Translations under genes and position numbers: made by a program | Assembly (NCBI RefSeq): GCF_910592395.1 | Contig: NC_088308.1 | Span: 21,467,501 to 21,531,500 of the forward strand | Reading direction: 5' to 3' | Length of the DNA stretch: 64,000 nt | Source of the DNA: Lineus longissimus | Taxonomy: Eukaryota; Nemertea; Pilidiophora; Heteronemertea; Lineidae | The notes under the pieces: generated by a model | The model's database searches: none | Seen by the model: only the letters and a program-made list of their open reading frames with translations | Told to the model about the DNA's origin: nothing | Part shown: positions 35,054-47,770 of the stretch, piece by piece | How positions within the stretch are numbered: position 1 is the first letter of the stretch | Layout: every line of letters begins with the position of its first letter

Positions 35054-38000
35054 TAAGGTATGTGCAATAACTTAGTCCAGTGTTGTGTTTGACAAGAAAT
35101 ACATTAAAATATTTCTATCACCTTGATCAATTATCATAAATTCCGCGGTCGTTCGGAAAGTTCAATATCAATCAGACCGTTTTGCTGATTATTTCATTCC
35201 GACGAAGGCTATTGGCAGGTCTTTTTACAATTAAAGGATCGTGATCGACCATCCCATGACTGACATACACCTGTGACTGTGAATTCCCTACTGACCATGA
35301 CTATACGGGTATTCCTCAGGAAGACTTATCTGAGTGCGTGATAACATATCAGAGAGGTCTCAATAAAGGCAATTCGAACACCATGCAACATTTTTAGTTT
35401 TGACACACGTACGTTTTCAAGGCGTTTTTCTGAGGAGCTGTTTTCTGCATCGGGCTTCTCGTATTGAAACAGAATTACTTCACGACTCTCTTCTTTGAGA
35501 CCATGGAAAAAAAATCCGTATCGCAGTCTATGTGTTGAGCAAGGCAAATTATCCTCATCTCGGATAATAAGCTGAGAAGAAATGACAAGTTCCTGTAATA
35601 GCCGCAAGATGTAGTGTCCATTATGTCCGCGATGTGACTTGGAGGTGACACAATCGGAAGACTTAACACTGATCGTTCGGTTTAAGGTCGACCTACCACA
35701 ACGATTCACGTCTAAGTATATGGTTCAAGAAATCCGCTATTAGTTTTCTGCCTTCCGTAATGACCAACATGTATACGTTACTTTAATAAGATGCGGAAAA
35801 CCAAGAATAAACTGAGATATGCACAACCTTGCGGTTTGGGTTTGGGGTTCTCCCGGTCCTCGCACCTGAAGCTCGTCTGAGGCCAGTTCGCCAAACACTC
35901 AAAAGATGGAAGCCCTTAAACCCGCCAATGCTACCTTCCAATCACAGTGTGTGGGTTGATATTGATTTTTATAAAAGCTACATGTGGGTTTGTTTCGATA
36001 ACTCGATAACATTATATATAGGGATATCAAATAGTGACAACTAAATTTACTTTCAATCGGCAATTTCATGACTAGCTTTGACCACTGACACGTGACACCC
36101 GTGGAACATCCTGACTAAACAGATATCCGACGAAAGACATTTTGATGAGAAATGTAAAACCATTGGTAGAATATACGGTCGTATGTACCGTGATATAGTG
36201 GAGGCACATATCGTTGACATCCGACCCATCTTGCTCTTACCATCTAAGTAATCTCCATTCAGGCAATACTGCAAGATGTGTAAAAGTTTACGGGCTGCAT
36301 AAAGTCAAATATCACTCCAAGCAACGCCGATGGCTAAGTGACGTAATGGTATCGTATCATAGCAAGACAATGCTTTAGTCGGGTTTCTCATCGCGAATTA
36401 AATTAACTTGGATTAGCAATGATATCATCTATATTTTGACTCACCCCCAGAATATCGTGACAAGACTCTTTGTCTTGACTTCAGGTTATTTCAAGGTCAT
36501 TAATCTTTCTGTTATCAAATTATAACAAAGGACTCTTTCTCTTTGATGTTTGCCACAAAGATGACATCACGGTGACGTCATAGTTAGCGTCCATCCATGA
36601 TCCAACGGTTCATGAAAACGAATGTCGCCTGATTGCGGTCAATTTTGTATAATGTCGCATTCTTTACTTTATGACGATTAAACAATGAATATACATGTAG
36701 TAGCATTTTCTGTTAATATGCAACACACACAGCTTTGACCGTTTCTTCTGACCCGATGTACCCTGGGACAAGGTATTGCAGCATCGACAGAAATATAGCT
36801 ATGTCTTGGTGATTCAGAGTCAACTGATTAGTCGCACCCTACAGCTCTGATTCACCCTAACCACCAGCTTAGCAAATCAATTTGCATTCTGTCAACTTTT
36901 TAGACAGTGAGAATTATCCACTGTAATGTTGAAAGGTGAAAGACAATTAAAGTGTCATATAACACTGTACTTTCCCTAGACAGGGCAAGTTGCCAAAAAC
37001 AGCGCCTCGTTTCCAGGGTGAATAAACAAAGCCAGCAGAAACAAGTTTCCGATCGATAATTCGTATTCTAGTTTATTGATTCGCCGCGATGTCGCCACTA
37101 AAAATACTACAGACATTTCGAAATTTCGATGCCAGGCTCTTATTCAGTTTATCAAGCTTAATCAGTTTATATCAAGCTTCGTAATAATCAGGTCCTCAGT
37201 ACAAATAATTAATGACAAATCAGCAGCTGAACATCTTCTTCTCTTTTGTACGGCTTGATAAATCCTTCCCTACTTTTTGCATGCCCTGATTTGCAACTTG
37301 CACCGTTCAGTTCATCGCGATTTTTTAAGGCGTCAATAAACTCACATATCTGATATTCGATTAGATTTTGAGTTGTTTATTTGTATTCTCTACCCTTCTC
37401 AACACTTTACTGGCCAGTCTACCCGCATCTGAAAGATATTTGATGAGACACCATGGCTTTCGTGTGGGTTTTCATCGGTTGATTCCAAGTCGTGCTGCTT
37501 AATTATTTTCCATTAGTTTTTAGATGCGTAGAATCTCCAGACTGCTGGGCTCATTATAAAGTACAGCCTTCTGCCACAAGTTTATTCATGGCGAGATGAC
37601 TTGGTGTAGGCGTATATACCTGGAAATGCAACGTAAACGAAATTTTATAGATATCCTCACAGAAATGACAAAAAAGAAAAACTAATTGGAAAGTAGTTAT
37701 CTTACCCAAGACGTTTTCTAGGAATCTCAAAGAGAAAATGTTAGTAAATTACGCTTAGCCCTTCAAAGAATACTTAAGTACTTGTTATGACTGGGCATGA
37801 TTGACCCATAGAATCCATTGTCAGCATATTTTACACCAAATTGGACACTTAAAATCTGCTAAACAGATTACTAGCCCGATTGCTTGCATAACATATGCTA
37901 TAGGTCTTGGAACTCGCCCAAATCTTCTAATATTGCGTCACTAGCTGACGTCATTTCACAACATGCTGCTCGTACATTTAACGGGTCACAACGTTGACGA

Positions 38001-38880
38001 CAAAAATAATAGTTTTGTTTACAAGTAGTAGTGGCGAGAGTATAAAGCAGATTTGATAATCGGGACAGAGAAAAGGCCAACTAAGAAACCATTCAGGAGC
38101 AATACGGTCGTTCTACTTGACTTGCAAAAATGCTAATTGGCTTAAAATCCAGATATATTGATATCAAAACCCATGAAGCCCACCAATATTATGATATTCC
38201 CTAATGTAAAACATTAATGGCATTAAAAGAGACAAAGACGACTTACCTAACTGTCTTGAGAAGACACCGATTAGCTCAAATGTCTCTGACTAGGATACTT
38301 ACGGGTTAGAGATAAAAAGACCGAAAACCATGAAGACACTGTGTTTGTGGTTCTTCAATACCTCATTGACACTTTTATTAAGTCCTTATTACCTAAAAAT
38401 AATTGCCATTAAAAAATCAAGTATGGGCTGGAAGGCCAAACGACCTATGATAATTTCATATGACCTCGGTCGTTTTTACCTGATTATTAATGATTTATGA
38501 AAAGGCAAACTTTACAACCGCGGACAACCCGACGCTTTATCTCTATGGTGTAACCAGTTCATGCCCAAAGATATCATGTCTAGCACCATAAACCAAGGAG
38601 GGCGTTTTTAAATCACACACCTATCCGAAATAACACGCGATCATGAATCATGGTCTTATATTCCACCTGGCCATTGAGTAAATTGCCAACCAGACAATTC
38701 GTACATCGATCACGAGTTTCGAAACCCATCTTAATACGCTGACTCACATATCGGATCGGATCGTGGCGGGCTTGCGAAATAGCCTTCCATTATTAATGCA
38801 TAAGTGCAAATTGAATGAAACCAAATCTAGTCACCAGTAGGCTAATACCGGGGTTTTAAGCAATGCGAATGCGTTTAAAT
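35054..38880. other. Intergenic region
   Basis: No gene or clear repeat seen; AT-rich with short open frames only. Confidence 0.5.
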
Positions 38881-39010
38881 AGACCGAAACGAGGTTGACA
38901 TAGCACGCACGCGCAGTGAAGCAAAATAGCTCGTGACGTCAGATGTAAATATTATGGCCTAAATTCTCGCATAGTGATCGCATACGGCGGGAAGTACTCG
39001 TGTAGTAGAC
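38881..39010 (+). promoter_or_regulatory. Candidate promoter and 5' UTR of the CBX gene
   Basis: Local rise in CpG just before the chromobox ATG. It has a full CRE palindrome TGACGTCA (38934-38941), an E2F-type GGCGGGAA (38986-38993) and a CACGCGCAGTG block resembling an NRF1 half-site. No TATA box at the expected place. The sites are seen; function is inferred. Confidence 0.45.
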
Positions 39011-39109
39011 ATGTCAAACATACGAGATTCGGGTGTGGATTTGGGCTCAGGCCCGATTGCGGATAAAATTTTCATCGCGGATAAAATTCTGAAGCGAAGG
39101 ACGCGGAAG
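39011..39109 (+). CDS. Polycomb chromobox protein (CBX), exon 1
   Basis: 33 codons, ATG with G at -3. It ends in PIADKIFIADKILKRRTRK, the start of the chromodomain (compare VFAAE-ILSKRLRK in vertebrate CBX proteins). F21 is the first residue of the methyl-lysine cage. Donor AAG|GTGGGA, phase 0. The break just before the Gly-x-x-Glu-Tyr strand is where vertebrate CBX genes also have one. The product should be the H3K27me3-reading subunit of canonical Polycomb repressive complex 1 in the nucleus. Confidence 0.88.
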
Positions 39110-39261
39110 GTGGGACATGTCATGTTTTCAATTTCGGATTACACGTTATTTTGCCGACATTCTCGAATTTTCGCTGCCATGTTTCCTGACAGGCCGGTAA
39201 TGGCGGGAAGCATGCGCGATCGATAATGTGGTGTATCACAATTGCGTCTTATCTTTTTCAG

Positions 39262-39305
39262 GGTCGTTCGGAATACCTAGTCAAATGGCAAGGGTGGTCA
39301 TCAAG
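39262..39305 (+). CDS. CBX, exon 2 (chromodomain core)
   Basis: 44 nt: GRSEYLVKWQGWSS plus two bases of the next codon. W42 and W45 complete the aromatic cage with F21. Acceptor TTTTTCAG, donor AAG|GTAAAT. Too short for open-frame detection but matches the 44-nt-type exon of CBX genes. Confidence 0.92.
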
Positions 39306-39535
39306 GTAAATTGACGATCATTTGACCTTTTCTATAACATTTTACAACTGTCATCCCCTACTTTTCCCATTTTGACGTGTTGTTGATGGGTGTATATCAC
39401 GGGGATTATGGCGACGGAAAACAACACAATGGGCACGTGGCCAGACTATGGAATGAAATGGTACTAAATTTAGCTGCCGCGTGTGTCCCTTAATCTGAAC
39501 ACAATGACCCTAATGGCAGCCCTTGTATTTTCCAG

Positions 39536-39601
39536 GCACAACACTTGGGAGCCTGAGAAGAATATTCTGGACCCTTCGTTGATTGGTGACTTCGAAAACA
39601 G
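39536..39601 (+). CDS. CBX, exon 3 (chromodomain end)
   Basis: 66 nt. Joined to exon 2 it reads RHNTWEPEKNILDPSLIGDF, the highly conserved second half of the chromodomain (HNTWEPEENIL in relatives). Acceptor TTTTCCAG, donor ACAG|GTAAGA, phase 2 on both sides. Confidence 0.92.
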
Positions 39602-41298
39602 GTAAGAGGATTTCAAGCCTCTCATGGGTGTGACGTGTCTACATCGTCGTAATGGTTGCGCAATTTCGAGACGATGCATGCGCATTTCTTCATGGATGTC
39701 TGCAATTGTCGGTGATGCAATTTGTTTGTGGGGTATCGTGGGAGTTGATCGTCCCTTACGCTGTTATGGCAGTGGTATTTGATGCTGCTTCACGGTTTAG
39801 TTGCTTAAGTACATGCACATACATTAGCATGTTAGCTTGCATTACTGATGAGAGACGTCGTCTCGAACCATAATAAAGGAATGTCGCATAAGAAGGGGTT
39901 TTACTTCGTTGACACTATTGATGTAGTGAAAGTTGGACCTCTTCCAATGCTCTTAGCAGTTTTTGGTGATGATATGCTTACAGTAGGATATGTTGTTTGA
40001 AGTCATATATCACACGTGAAGTATCTTTCATTATCTCATCATGGTCGGCCCTGGACTGATTATTTTATGATGCCTAATGACGTGTAGCTTACATCCACAA
40101 CTATCGTCAATAAAACTGGCAATTTTTCATCGCTGGGTTTTTTTATGGCTATTTGGTGAAGGTAAAGGAGTGGATGGTGAATGCGCCTACGATAATTACT
40201 GTTGATCGATGTTGAACTTGATGAAGGTGGACGAATGGAAAGCCATAATATGTCTCGGTTAAACCATGAATAAACCTTGCAGTTCGGTAATACTACTACT
40301 TCCTATGTTTCTTGTTAATAACATTTGCCAAATGATATCGTAGGCTAAACATCAGACTGCACACATTATAATGACCTCTGATTAAGGCATTCATATCAAC
40401 CTTGTAGCACACAGCATTCACAGGGACTGTCTTGGAGAATATCAAAAGAGACGCGTGATGGTGTCACAAAAATAGAACGTCTGACCTTTCCTTGAATAGC
40501 GGGAAATATCATGGATAACAATAGTGAATGCAGTGGGTCATAAAACCTCATCTGTAGGCTTGGTATATAGTTTTACACATATGTGGAGCGTCGTTGCATT
40601 GCGTTGTCTAGTTCGACTTGATGACATGGTCAAGTCTTAAAAGTCGTTTAAGAGCCAAGACACTGTTTGTTTAGTATATATAATGTCAAAACGTTATTAT
40701 GCCATCATAACGATTTGAATGGTGTAAGGTTATATAGAATTGATAAACAGCACATGTCGAAATACCACAGCATGGTTTGTACGATTTGATTTATCATTTA
40801 CACTATATGAGAACTCAGTTTTATAATGTTCTATCTGCAATCGGTCGGTATTGTGCCAGTGTTCAGTTGCTGACCACATTCCCAATAACGAATCCAATCA
40901 AAAACAGCACTAAACACGTAAACATTATGAAAGATCGTCGGTCATGTCAGTAACTTCTCACAACGTATTCAGTGCATTTAACCTCACTTAGCGGTGTACC
41001 GAGTGTCCATGATGAACAGAAACTTTGTGAATAACCATTTCGTGTCGGTGTGGAATCTTAAAGTCCTTCCTCACTGCGTACTCTTTATACAAAATCTCCT
41101 CCCTTGGCATGAACGTCCGTGGCAGCTAAATTTCATGCATTGCCTGCTGTGAATTTTCAATGACAGTGGAATCTCCCCATCTGACTGATCCAGAGAACAA
41201 TACCGAGGGTCATAAGGCTGGTGACGTCACGTGTGCAAAAGGACGCCTGTCATTGTTATAAAATGCGATTATTGTTGATTTTGAATTTAATATTTCAG

Positions 41299-41362
41299 CC
41301 GGAAGGCCCGATTGGAACAAAGAAAAAGGGCAGCGGAGCGGGCAAGGGACAAAAGGAAGCAG
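41299..41362 (+). CDS. CBX, exon 4 (basic segment)
   Basis: 64 nt. It completes Ser70 and reads RKARLEQRKRAAERARDKRK, a strongly basic, probably helical stretch that may serve as nuclear signal and DNA contact. Acceptor TATTTCAG, donor CAG|GTATGT. The phase fits exon 3 on the left and leaves phase 0 on the right. Preceded by a 1.7-kb intron without visible genes. Confidence 0.82.
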
Positions 41363-41900
41363 GTATGTGAATGATGGTTGATCATGATGTGTTTGGACTG
41401 TGAAACTAGTTCTGTGTTCTTACCGTTTAAAAAAATATCGCGTACGACTTTATCAGTCACAACCAGAATATTGTCAAAACACCTTCCGTGTGGTATATTG
41501 CATGTGCGTCACCAGCGATTGACGCTCCTGGCGGACCGGGGTTCCAGATAAACCCCTTTCTGCTATGGCGCCAAATGCATAAATAAATACGACATGTCCG
41601 TTGTTTCTGTCTCAGTTAGTGCCGAAAGCACACGACGTGATTGCGAAAGATGTTCCTGGTTGTGACCTGATCAGTGTACACCACTCCTCTCCTCGCCACT
41701 GGTGCCTGTCTCCTCATTTCCTTCACTGTGTTTGTGTTATAATCGACCTGTAATCAAATATCGAGGGTTTAGTCGTTTCCATTGCAACTGTATTTGATAA
41801 CTGCCCCAACATCAGTAGGCTTTCCTGCAGAGTCATATATGTATTAGATTACCTTCATTATTCGGTACAGCCTAACATACTTTCATTTTCATTAATCAAG

Positions 41901-41951
41901 GTAAGGCATGACGCAGCCCCCACTGCCGACAGCCCACCACCGCGCCCTAAG
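41901..41951 (+). CDS. CBX, exon 5 (51-nt, recursive-splice type?)
   Basis: 17 codons (VRHDAAPTADSPPPRPK), phase 0 on both sides. Pyrimidine-rich acceptor ending TCAAG at 41900; donor AAG|GTTAGT. The exon itself begins GTAAGG, so the acceptor is directly followed by a donor-like sequence. It may therefore be skipped in two steps, as in recursive-splice exons. Without it the frame is kept (exon 4 Q91 to exon 6 T). It adds a Pro-rich linker with no known domain. Confidence 0.6.
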
Positions 41952-43689
41952 GTTAGTGGCGCCCTAACGGGATTATTTGAACTTTTTAAGGCTTAGAGTA
42001 CAATCCCATACCAGTGTCGTGGTGGAACAGTTCAGGAGTATTTCGCTGGCAATGAGACGGCCAGTGAAACTGAAAATATGATGGGCACACCTAATGCTTT
42101 CATGTTGGTCAGCTCGGGTGAATCCCCTTGGCAACTGATGCGAGAATGGATAAAACTTCCAATTTGTTAATGTGGTATAGAACTGGCTTTTTTGTATATA
42201 TTCGGGTTGAGCGATGCTTCACTTGGCATTGTCTCAGGGTAGAAAGAAAACCCCCAGTTTAGTCAACTTATGGGAGACTCTCGATGGACGCGTGTTCACT
42301 CAATTGGCTAATCGCCCCGTCTAGACAGAATCAATACAAGATAGCATCATCCACAGGGTGTCCCTGAAATAATTTCCGATTTGCACTACAACCATCGGTG
42401 AGCTTACCTTTCGAAACGGTCGATTTGAGTCACATAACCGAAATATACTTAGTAGACAGTTTGAGTCTGGGATTACCGAAGCCCTGCAAATTGCCCATAA
42501 AAGCTACGTTCTCGAACATCATTATGACCAACTATAGACCCTACTCAATGATGGTAAATCGCCTATTCTTTTTGGGACAGCCCATGTTTACATTCAAGAG
42601 CCTGTGATAGTGACGATAGGGCATTTGGAGTCGTGGTGGCTGCACATTCCCAAAACGCCGACAGCCCCGATTTAAGGTGTCTGAATGCTTTTGAAAAACT
42701 CTTCGGTCTTTCAATCAACTTACTTTTGACTATCTTAATACCAGCAGTGGTCGTATATTTTAGCGCTTAAGCACTCCAAACCAATCCCTCGGCGTCGACC
42801 TATGATATTCGAGCAAAAACAGATATAAATGTATAAATGGGTTTAACAGTTATTTTCACTTTCGTTCGTTTATGTCTGATGAGTCAGCTACATCATTTGT
42901 AACTCTCTGCAACTTTCAAAAAAATACATACAGGCTGCTATTATCTATCTGGTATTGATCTAGTGGTGTGGGCGGTCTGAAAAGAGAATGCTGCCTCAGG
43001 TTTAATTGTAGAAACACTGAACCAGCAGCTGCATCCGTACACAATCCTTAAAGTGAACTTATCCATGCCTTCTGATTGTGACTTTTCTTTAAACGACCAG
43101 AGAGATAGATGGGAGATTAAACAAACACCCCGGAATCTCTTTCCATGCAGGACAGCAATGATAGTGATTATTTATCATGCACTTCCATTACAACCATGGT
43201 CATTTGGCTCAGTTAGGCCTATCGTTGAAGGAACATAAGGCAGTTTCGTACATTTTGCAACCGACGAAAGTGCACTAATGGAATTTTTTAAATTGGGGAT
43301 AAGGCCCTTTGATATTGCAAAAGTGATGTGGCTATGGAAAAATGTAATTATGTGTATCATTTGTTTCGAAACGTCCTTATTGATTGGGAGTTAGTTATAA
43401 TTAATGGTGGGTAGACCAGCAGCTGTCATCAAGTTGTCATTTTTTTGTTTTATATGTCGATGTGACTGTGGCGGTGTCTGCATGGTCCAGTTTACGAAGA
43501 AAGTGTCCGACTCGCTACCGGCATGACCGGTGTAGCAGTCTGAAATGTCACTCTGGGAGCTTAAGTATACACCTCCGACGTTAAAATCACTTCATATGTC
43601 ATGTAGAATGCTTTGGCCGAGCTGTCACTCTATCCTAGGAACTGCAGTGTTGCGTTACTAAAAGGGACTCAAACAGTTGCAGTGCCAGC

Positions 43690-43725
43690 ATGGCTGATAT
43701 TTCCTCCACCGGACCTGTGATTCAG
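43690..43725 (+). CDS. Possible alternative first coding exon of CBX
   Basis: ATG in a strong context (A at -3, G at +4) opens 12 codons, MADISSTGPVIQ, ending CAG|GTAGCG in phase 0, which fits the phase-0 acceptor at 46651. The result would be a CBX form without chromodomain but with the Pc box. No matching acceptor frame links it to exon 5. Purely inferred; the match could be chance (one in three for frame). Confidence 0.25.
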
Positions 43726-43896
43726 GTAGCGTTGTTGTTGGTTTGTTTGATGAGTTGATGTTTTGCAGGCTGAGGCAATGAAATTAGGTAATGTGGCTTG
43801 TGAGGCCAGAACTGGGATATATGTTTTGAAATACGTCTTAGTTGCCTCTCCACCATTATATTAGAGAGTTTGAGATCCGCGACTTATGAAAGATCT

Positions 43897-43967
43897 TTAT
43901 ACGTATACGGATAAAACCCTGTGAAAGAGTACGACTTCTGTGTACATTTCCATCCGTATACGTATAA
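43897..43967. repeat. Perfect 16-bp inverted repeat
   Basis: TTATACGTATACGGAT at 43897-43912 recurs inverted at 43952-43967, spacing 39 bp. It is a hairpin or a small MITE remnant in the CBX intron. Confidence 0.6.
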
Positions 43968-46650
43968 GGATCCGTGATGAGTCACTGATCTCATTGTGTT
44001 CAGTGATGAAGCATCAACTCACTACCACTGATTTGTCAGTGAGTACAGAACGTATCAGATATAGATATTGTACGCGGAGACACCATAGAACTATATGTCA
44101 TTTTGATAATAATTTACTGTGTGTAGCGGACCTGCGTCAATTACGTATAGGCCTGTGCTCATCAAACAGCACTCCCAATTTCTGGTAAACACAATCGATT
44201 TATGTACTGCGTTGGCAGGACGGTAACACATGTCATGTCTGAACTAACGTGATATGAATTTTTCATGATTGTTCCGATGATTAAAAATGGAAGGCTTATC
44301 ATTCTAATTATGGTGGATTAAACTGTCTATTTCAGGACAGACACGGCTGGTATATATCGTTGTGTTAAATGTACGTCTGACTGTGGCAATTCTGAATATC
44401 ACCAAACGTTTTATAACCGGTACAAAGGAGACATTTTTTTATGAAACGGAAGTCACTTTGCAGTTCTCTGCAGCGGAGAAAGCGCTTAGAGAGAGGCTTC
44501 AATGACCCCTTCAATTGCCTCCCGTTTGTTCATGAGTCTCCCTGGCATCAAAAATACAGATACAAAAACGTATCAGTAAAGCCTACTCTTGATAACCTTG
44601 ATCTTAATTTGTTAATTCTTAATGAGAACGTAAACTCTGAGTGATTTTATAGCCGGTAATTGCACTTTGTTATGCAGTTCTTCTTTTCACGGACAGTTAT
44701 TGCATAAACCCCATCTAACTTATTGTGTAACAGAAATAATTTCAGTCTTATATAATCAACACGTAATATTTTGTTTAGCTGGCCGTTTTGTGACCTTCTG
44801 GAAGCAAACCCAGTTTATGAGTAGCCAATGATAGCACTATAGCTTGGTGTGTTTTCATGAGCCAAACACCTGTTGGGCCATAAATCCTACAGATAGCCCT
44901 CATACGAAGGGCCTGCTGTCACTTGGTGTTTTACCCCGAAATTTGCACTCCGTGCACGGGCATTGTGCATATTGATACCATCAACAAATTATTTGAACTA
45001 TTGGCTCGAGTCCAATGGATGTACGCAGGAATCGATCATCAGATTAATTGAAAACGAGACGCGACGAGAAGTGCAGCTTATATGGAGACAGGCCTTTGTG
45101 AAATACCTTATCTAAGTCAATGTCATTACTTAATTGCTGTTGTTTGATTTATCTCGGTTTTTAGACACGAGAGTTTAATTTTGAAATATCGGATTTAATT
45201 GGCCTGTTTTAAATGGCTTTATATGGGTGATTCGTCGTCATGGCTTTAAATCGCGAAGTGGTGGTTATTGGGCCAAGTTATATTTTGGTTCCACTGTCTA
45301 ACAACCGTATTGAGTGGGCTACTATCTATTGTCACTGATATATATTCCCAGCTACCAAAGCACTCACTAAACACCAACTTGCCTCTAGAATGCCAATACA
45401 TTGTATTGCCACCTCCTCTCTACCATCGCATCAACATTCTCTCTTAAGAAAGTGGCTCATCGTATAGAGTTAGTTGAAGTTCGTGAGGTATTCTGTCTGT
45501 CCTTCGTAAAGATCATCAACGTTATCCTCTGCAAGGGGTACGCTGTTCGTATTAACTGGTGGATCAGGAAAGTACAAAATGTAGTTAAAAAATGCCGTAA
45601 GGCAGTCACCATGCATCCGCAGTATTTATGGTATTTGTGTATTTGTCGACACAACGGTAATGTTGAAATTTATGTTCAATATATGTATTTACGCAATTCG
45701 AAACTTCAAAATTTAATTTCAAATTTGATTTTTTTAACGAACGGCGTAGGTCTTTAGGTAGGATGACAACTTGCTTCTTCGTCTCTCTGTCTTCCTCAAC
45801 TCCTCGTGTTCAACTCAACTCTAGACTTAGATACTTCACACCTTGTCTTCGAGACTGAATCAATGAAATCAATAAATAAACACAGCATGGATCTCGTTAT
45901 ATTAATATACTTATACGAAATCTATACTTTCTATTGAACGATCAGTGTTTAAATAAACGGCTTTGAACAGCTTGGTTGTCATGTGGATGCTTGCATACAT
46001 AAGTGTGTAGAGCGAGTTTGTATTGAAATTACCCGATGAATCTTTAATTACTATTCGCATTTCTGTAATAGAAGATGATCTTTTTTTATTGGCTATAATT
46101 GATTTTGTCTAAAGTGCGAAATATTTCAATTATTTCAATTGTAGGATATAGGGTGGTTGCATGCGTCAGTTTAAAACGTTTCGTTTATTTGCACTTGTAC
46201 TTCAGAAGTTAAAGCCATGTAAAATCTACGTGGTAATCAAAGAGACCCAAGGCAGTTAATAAGCAGCCTGCCGATTGGATACAAGTTCTGCGTGTATTTC
46301 CTATTTACAGTCTTCAAGAAAATGACACTGTCTTTCTTCTAGACGTCCATGATGTGTGTATGCACACTGTGACCAATAAATAGATGTCCCAATTCATTAG
46401 CAAATGGTCACTTGAGACAAATGCCCTCCACGCTTTTGCCAAAAGCTGAATTTCCATATTACGCCCCGCGCATAAGTTTCTTGAGTAACATAACCTCAAA
46501 ACGTACGATGTATTTTCTCTTGGAACATTTTTATGGAGGACAGACTTTGATGTTACACCGGCGTTATGTTTCAAGTCTGACATGTCGATAAGTGAGTAGT
46601 TGTCAAACATGAATCTAGAGCTTATATGTGTGTCTCTTTATGTCTTTCAG

Positions 46651-47412
46651 ACAGAGCAAGAGTACATGCAGAACAAATGGACCCGTATCGGACAGAGGCG
46701 TCACCCCTACTGGGACCTGCTTAGTACGGTTGACTTTGGCACGGACAACCCGAAGCTGGATGATGGGAGCGAAACGGAGATGGAGACGACTATGGACAAC
46801 CGTACACCAGCGAGAGACAATGACGCCCAGCTTGCGAGTGTTGTGCGGAGTGCGATGGCCGATTTTGCCCTGGACTATACTTGTAGCTCTCCGGAGCAGC
46901 AGTCATACGGTTATACTATGGAGGGGCGGGAGACTCCGTCACATGACTGTGGCGAGACCTCACATGACATCAAAAAGGATAACAGTCCGGAAGACAGGGA
47001 AACGTGCAAGGATTATGAACGCACAAAGACTAAGAGAGAATCAGTGGATTCAAATTACCATTCCTACGAAGAGAGTGTCTCGGATGAGAATCAAAATTGT
47101 GAGGATTGTGATAATAAGCATGTGAATGATTATGAGAAGGCACCGTATGGGGATCAACGCGTTCCTGTAAGCAAAGACAATGGGGTGGACCAGGACTTCG
47201 AGAGCAGTGTCAGTGATGACTCCTTCGACTTGATTGACAATCGGTACGGTGATTGCTTTGGCCGGAGTAGTAAATATTCTATTACGCCTTTTCAGCCGCT
47301 TGCTCGTGGTGAAGTCCTCGTCACCGATGTCACCTTGAATAACATAACAGTTACCGTTTTTGAGAGTCCGACGGGGAAAGGGTTCTTTAAAGAAAGGGCA
47401 ACGGAGCAATAG
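46651..47412 (+). CDS. CBX, exon 6 (acidic linker and C-terminal Pc box)
   Basis: 253 codons plus stop TAG (47410-47412), acceptor TATGTCTTTCAG, phase 0. Starts TEQEYMQNKWTRIGQRRHPY; the middle is Asp/Glu/Ser-rich and probably unstructured. The end (about residues 332-361 of 361) reads VTDVTLNNITVTVFESPTG then GFFKERATEQ, a clear Polycomb repressor box, the part that binds RING1/RNF2 in PRC1. The full protein of 361 residues is close in size to vertebrate CBX8 or Drosophila Pc (390 range). The N-terminal half is not held by a single open frame, so the gene is visible only after splicing. Confidence 0.93.
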   Translation, partial: TEQEYMQNKWTRIGQRRHPYWDLLSTVDFGTDNPKLDDGSETEMETTMDNRTPARDNDAQLASVVRSAMADFALDYTCSSPEQQSYGYTMEGRETPSHDCGETSHDIKKDNSPEDRETCKDYERTKTKRESVDSNYHSYEESVSDENQNCEDCDNKHVNDYEKAPYGDQRVPVSKDNGVDQDFESSVSDDSFDLIDNRYGDCFGRSSKYSITPFQPLARGEVLVTDVTLNNITVTVFESPTGKGFFKERATEQ

Positions 47413-47533
47413 ACATAACTGTTGTTGATAATGGTCGTGATATGCATTGATTGACAAATCTGGACTGGGGACCAAATATGCTGTATATGTAATCAATCAT
47501 GCTATTGACCGAAATTACTGTAAGAAAAAAAAA

Positions 47534-47539
47534 ATTAAA
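47534..47539 (+). terminator. Candidate polyadenylation signal, CBX
   Basis: ATTAAA about 120 nt after the CBX stop codon, after an A-rich stretch. A close-by variant signal; the real 3' end could be farther. Confidence 0.45.
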
Positions 47540-47770
47540 AGTTACCTGACCTGTGGGGCATAATACGGTGGACTTCTGTTATATCACGCGAGAGTGACAA
47601 AACTCACTTTGATAAGAATCGAGATCTAGGAATAACGTGTTGTGTTTTGTTATCTCTGTATTGAATGTGCGTAGATCAGTCTCGATTCAGGCTTCCAGTA
47701 ACATCACAAGCAAAAGTTATTATTGATTTGCCTCTGTGTATTAGTACCATATCTAAATAGTCGAATCAGG

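Larger units (their letters stand above)
41952..46650. other. CBX intron 5
   Basis: 4.7 kb. Contains a possible alternative first exon (43690-43725) and a perfect 16-bp inverted repeat (43897-43967). A 67-codon frame at 44441-44644 is not recognised. Confidence 0.6.

Noticed and set aside
39011-39226. 71-codon single-exon reading of the first CBX exon
   Set aside because: Only the first 33 codons belong to the chromodomain; the rest runs past a good donor into intron.
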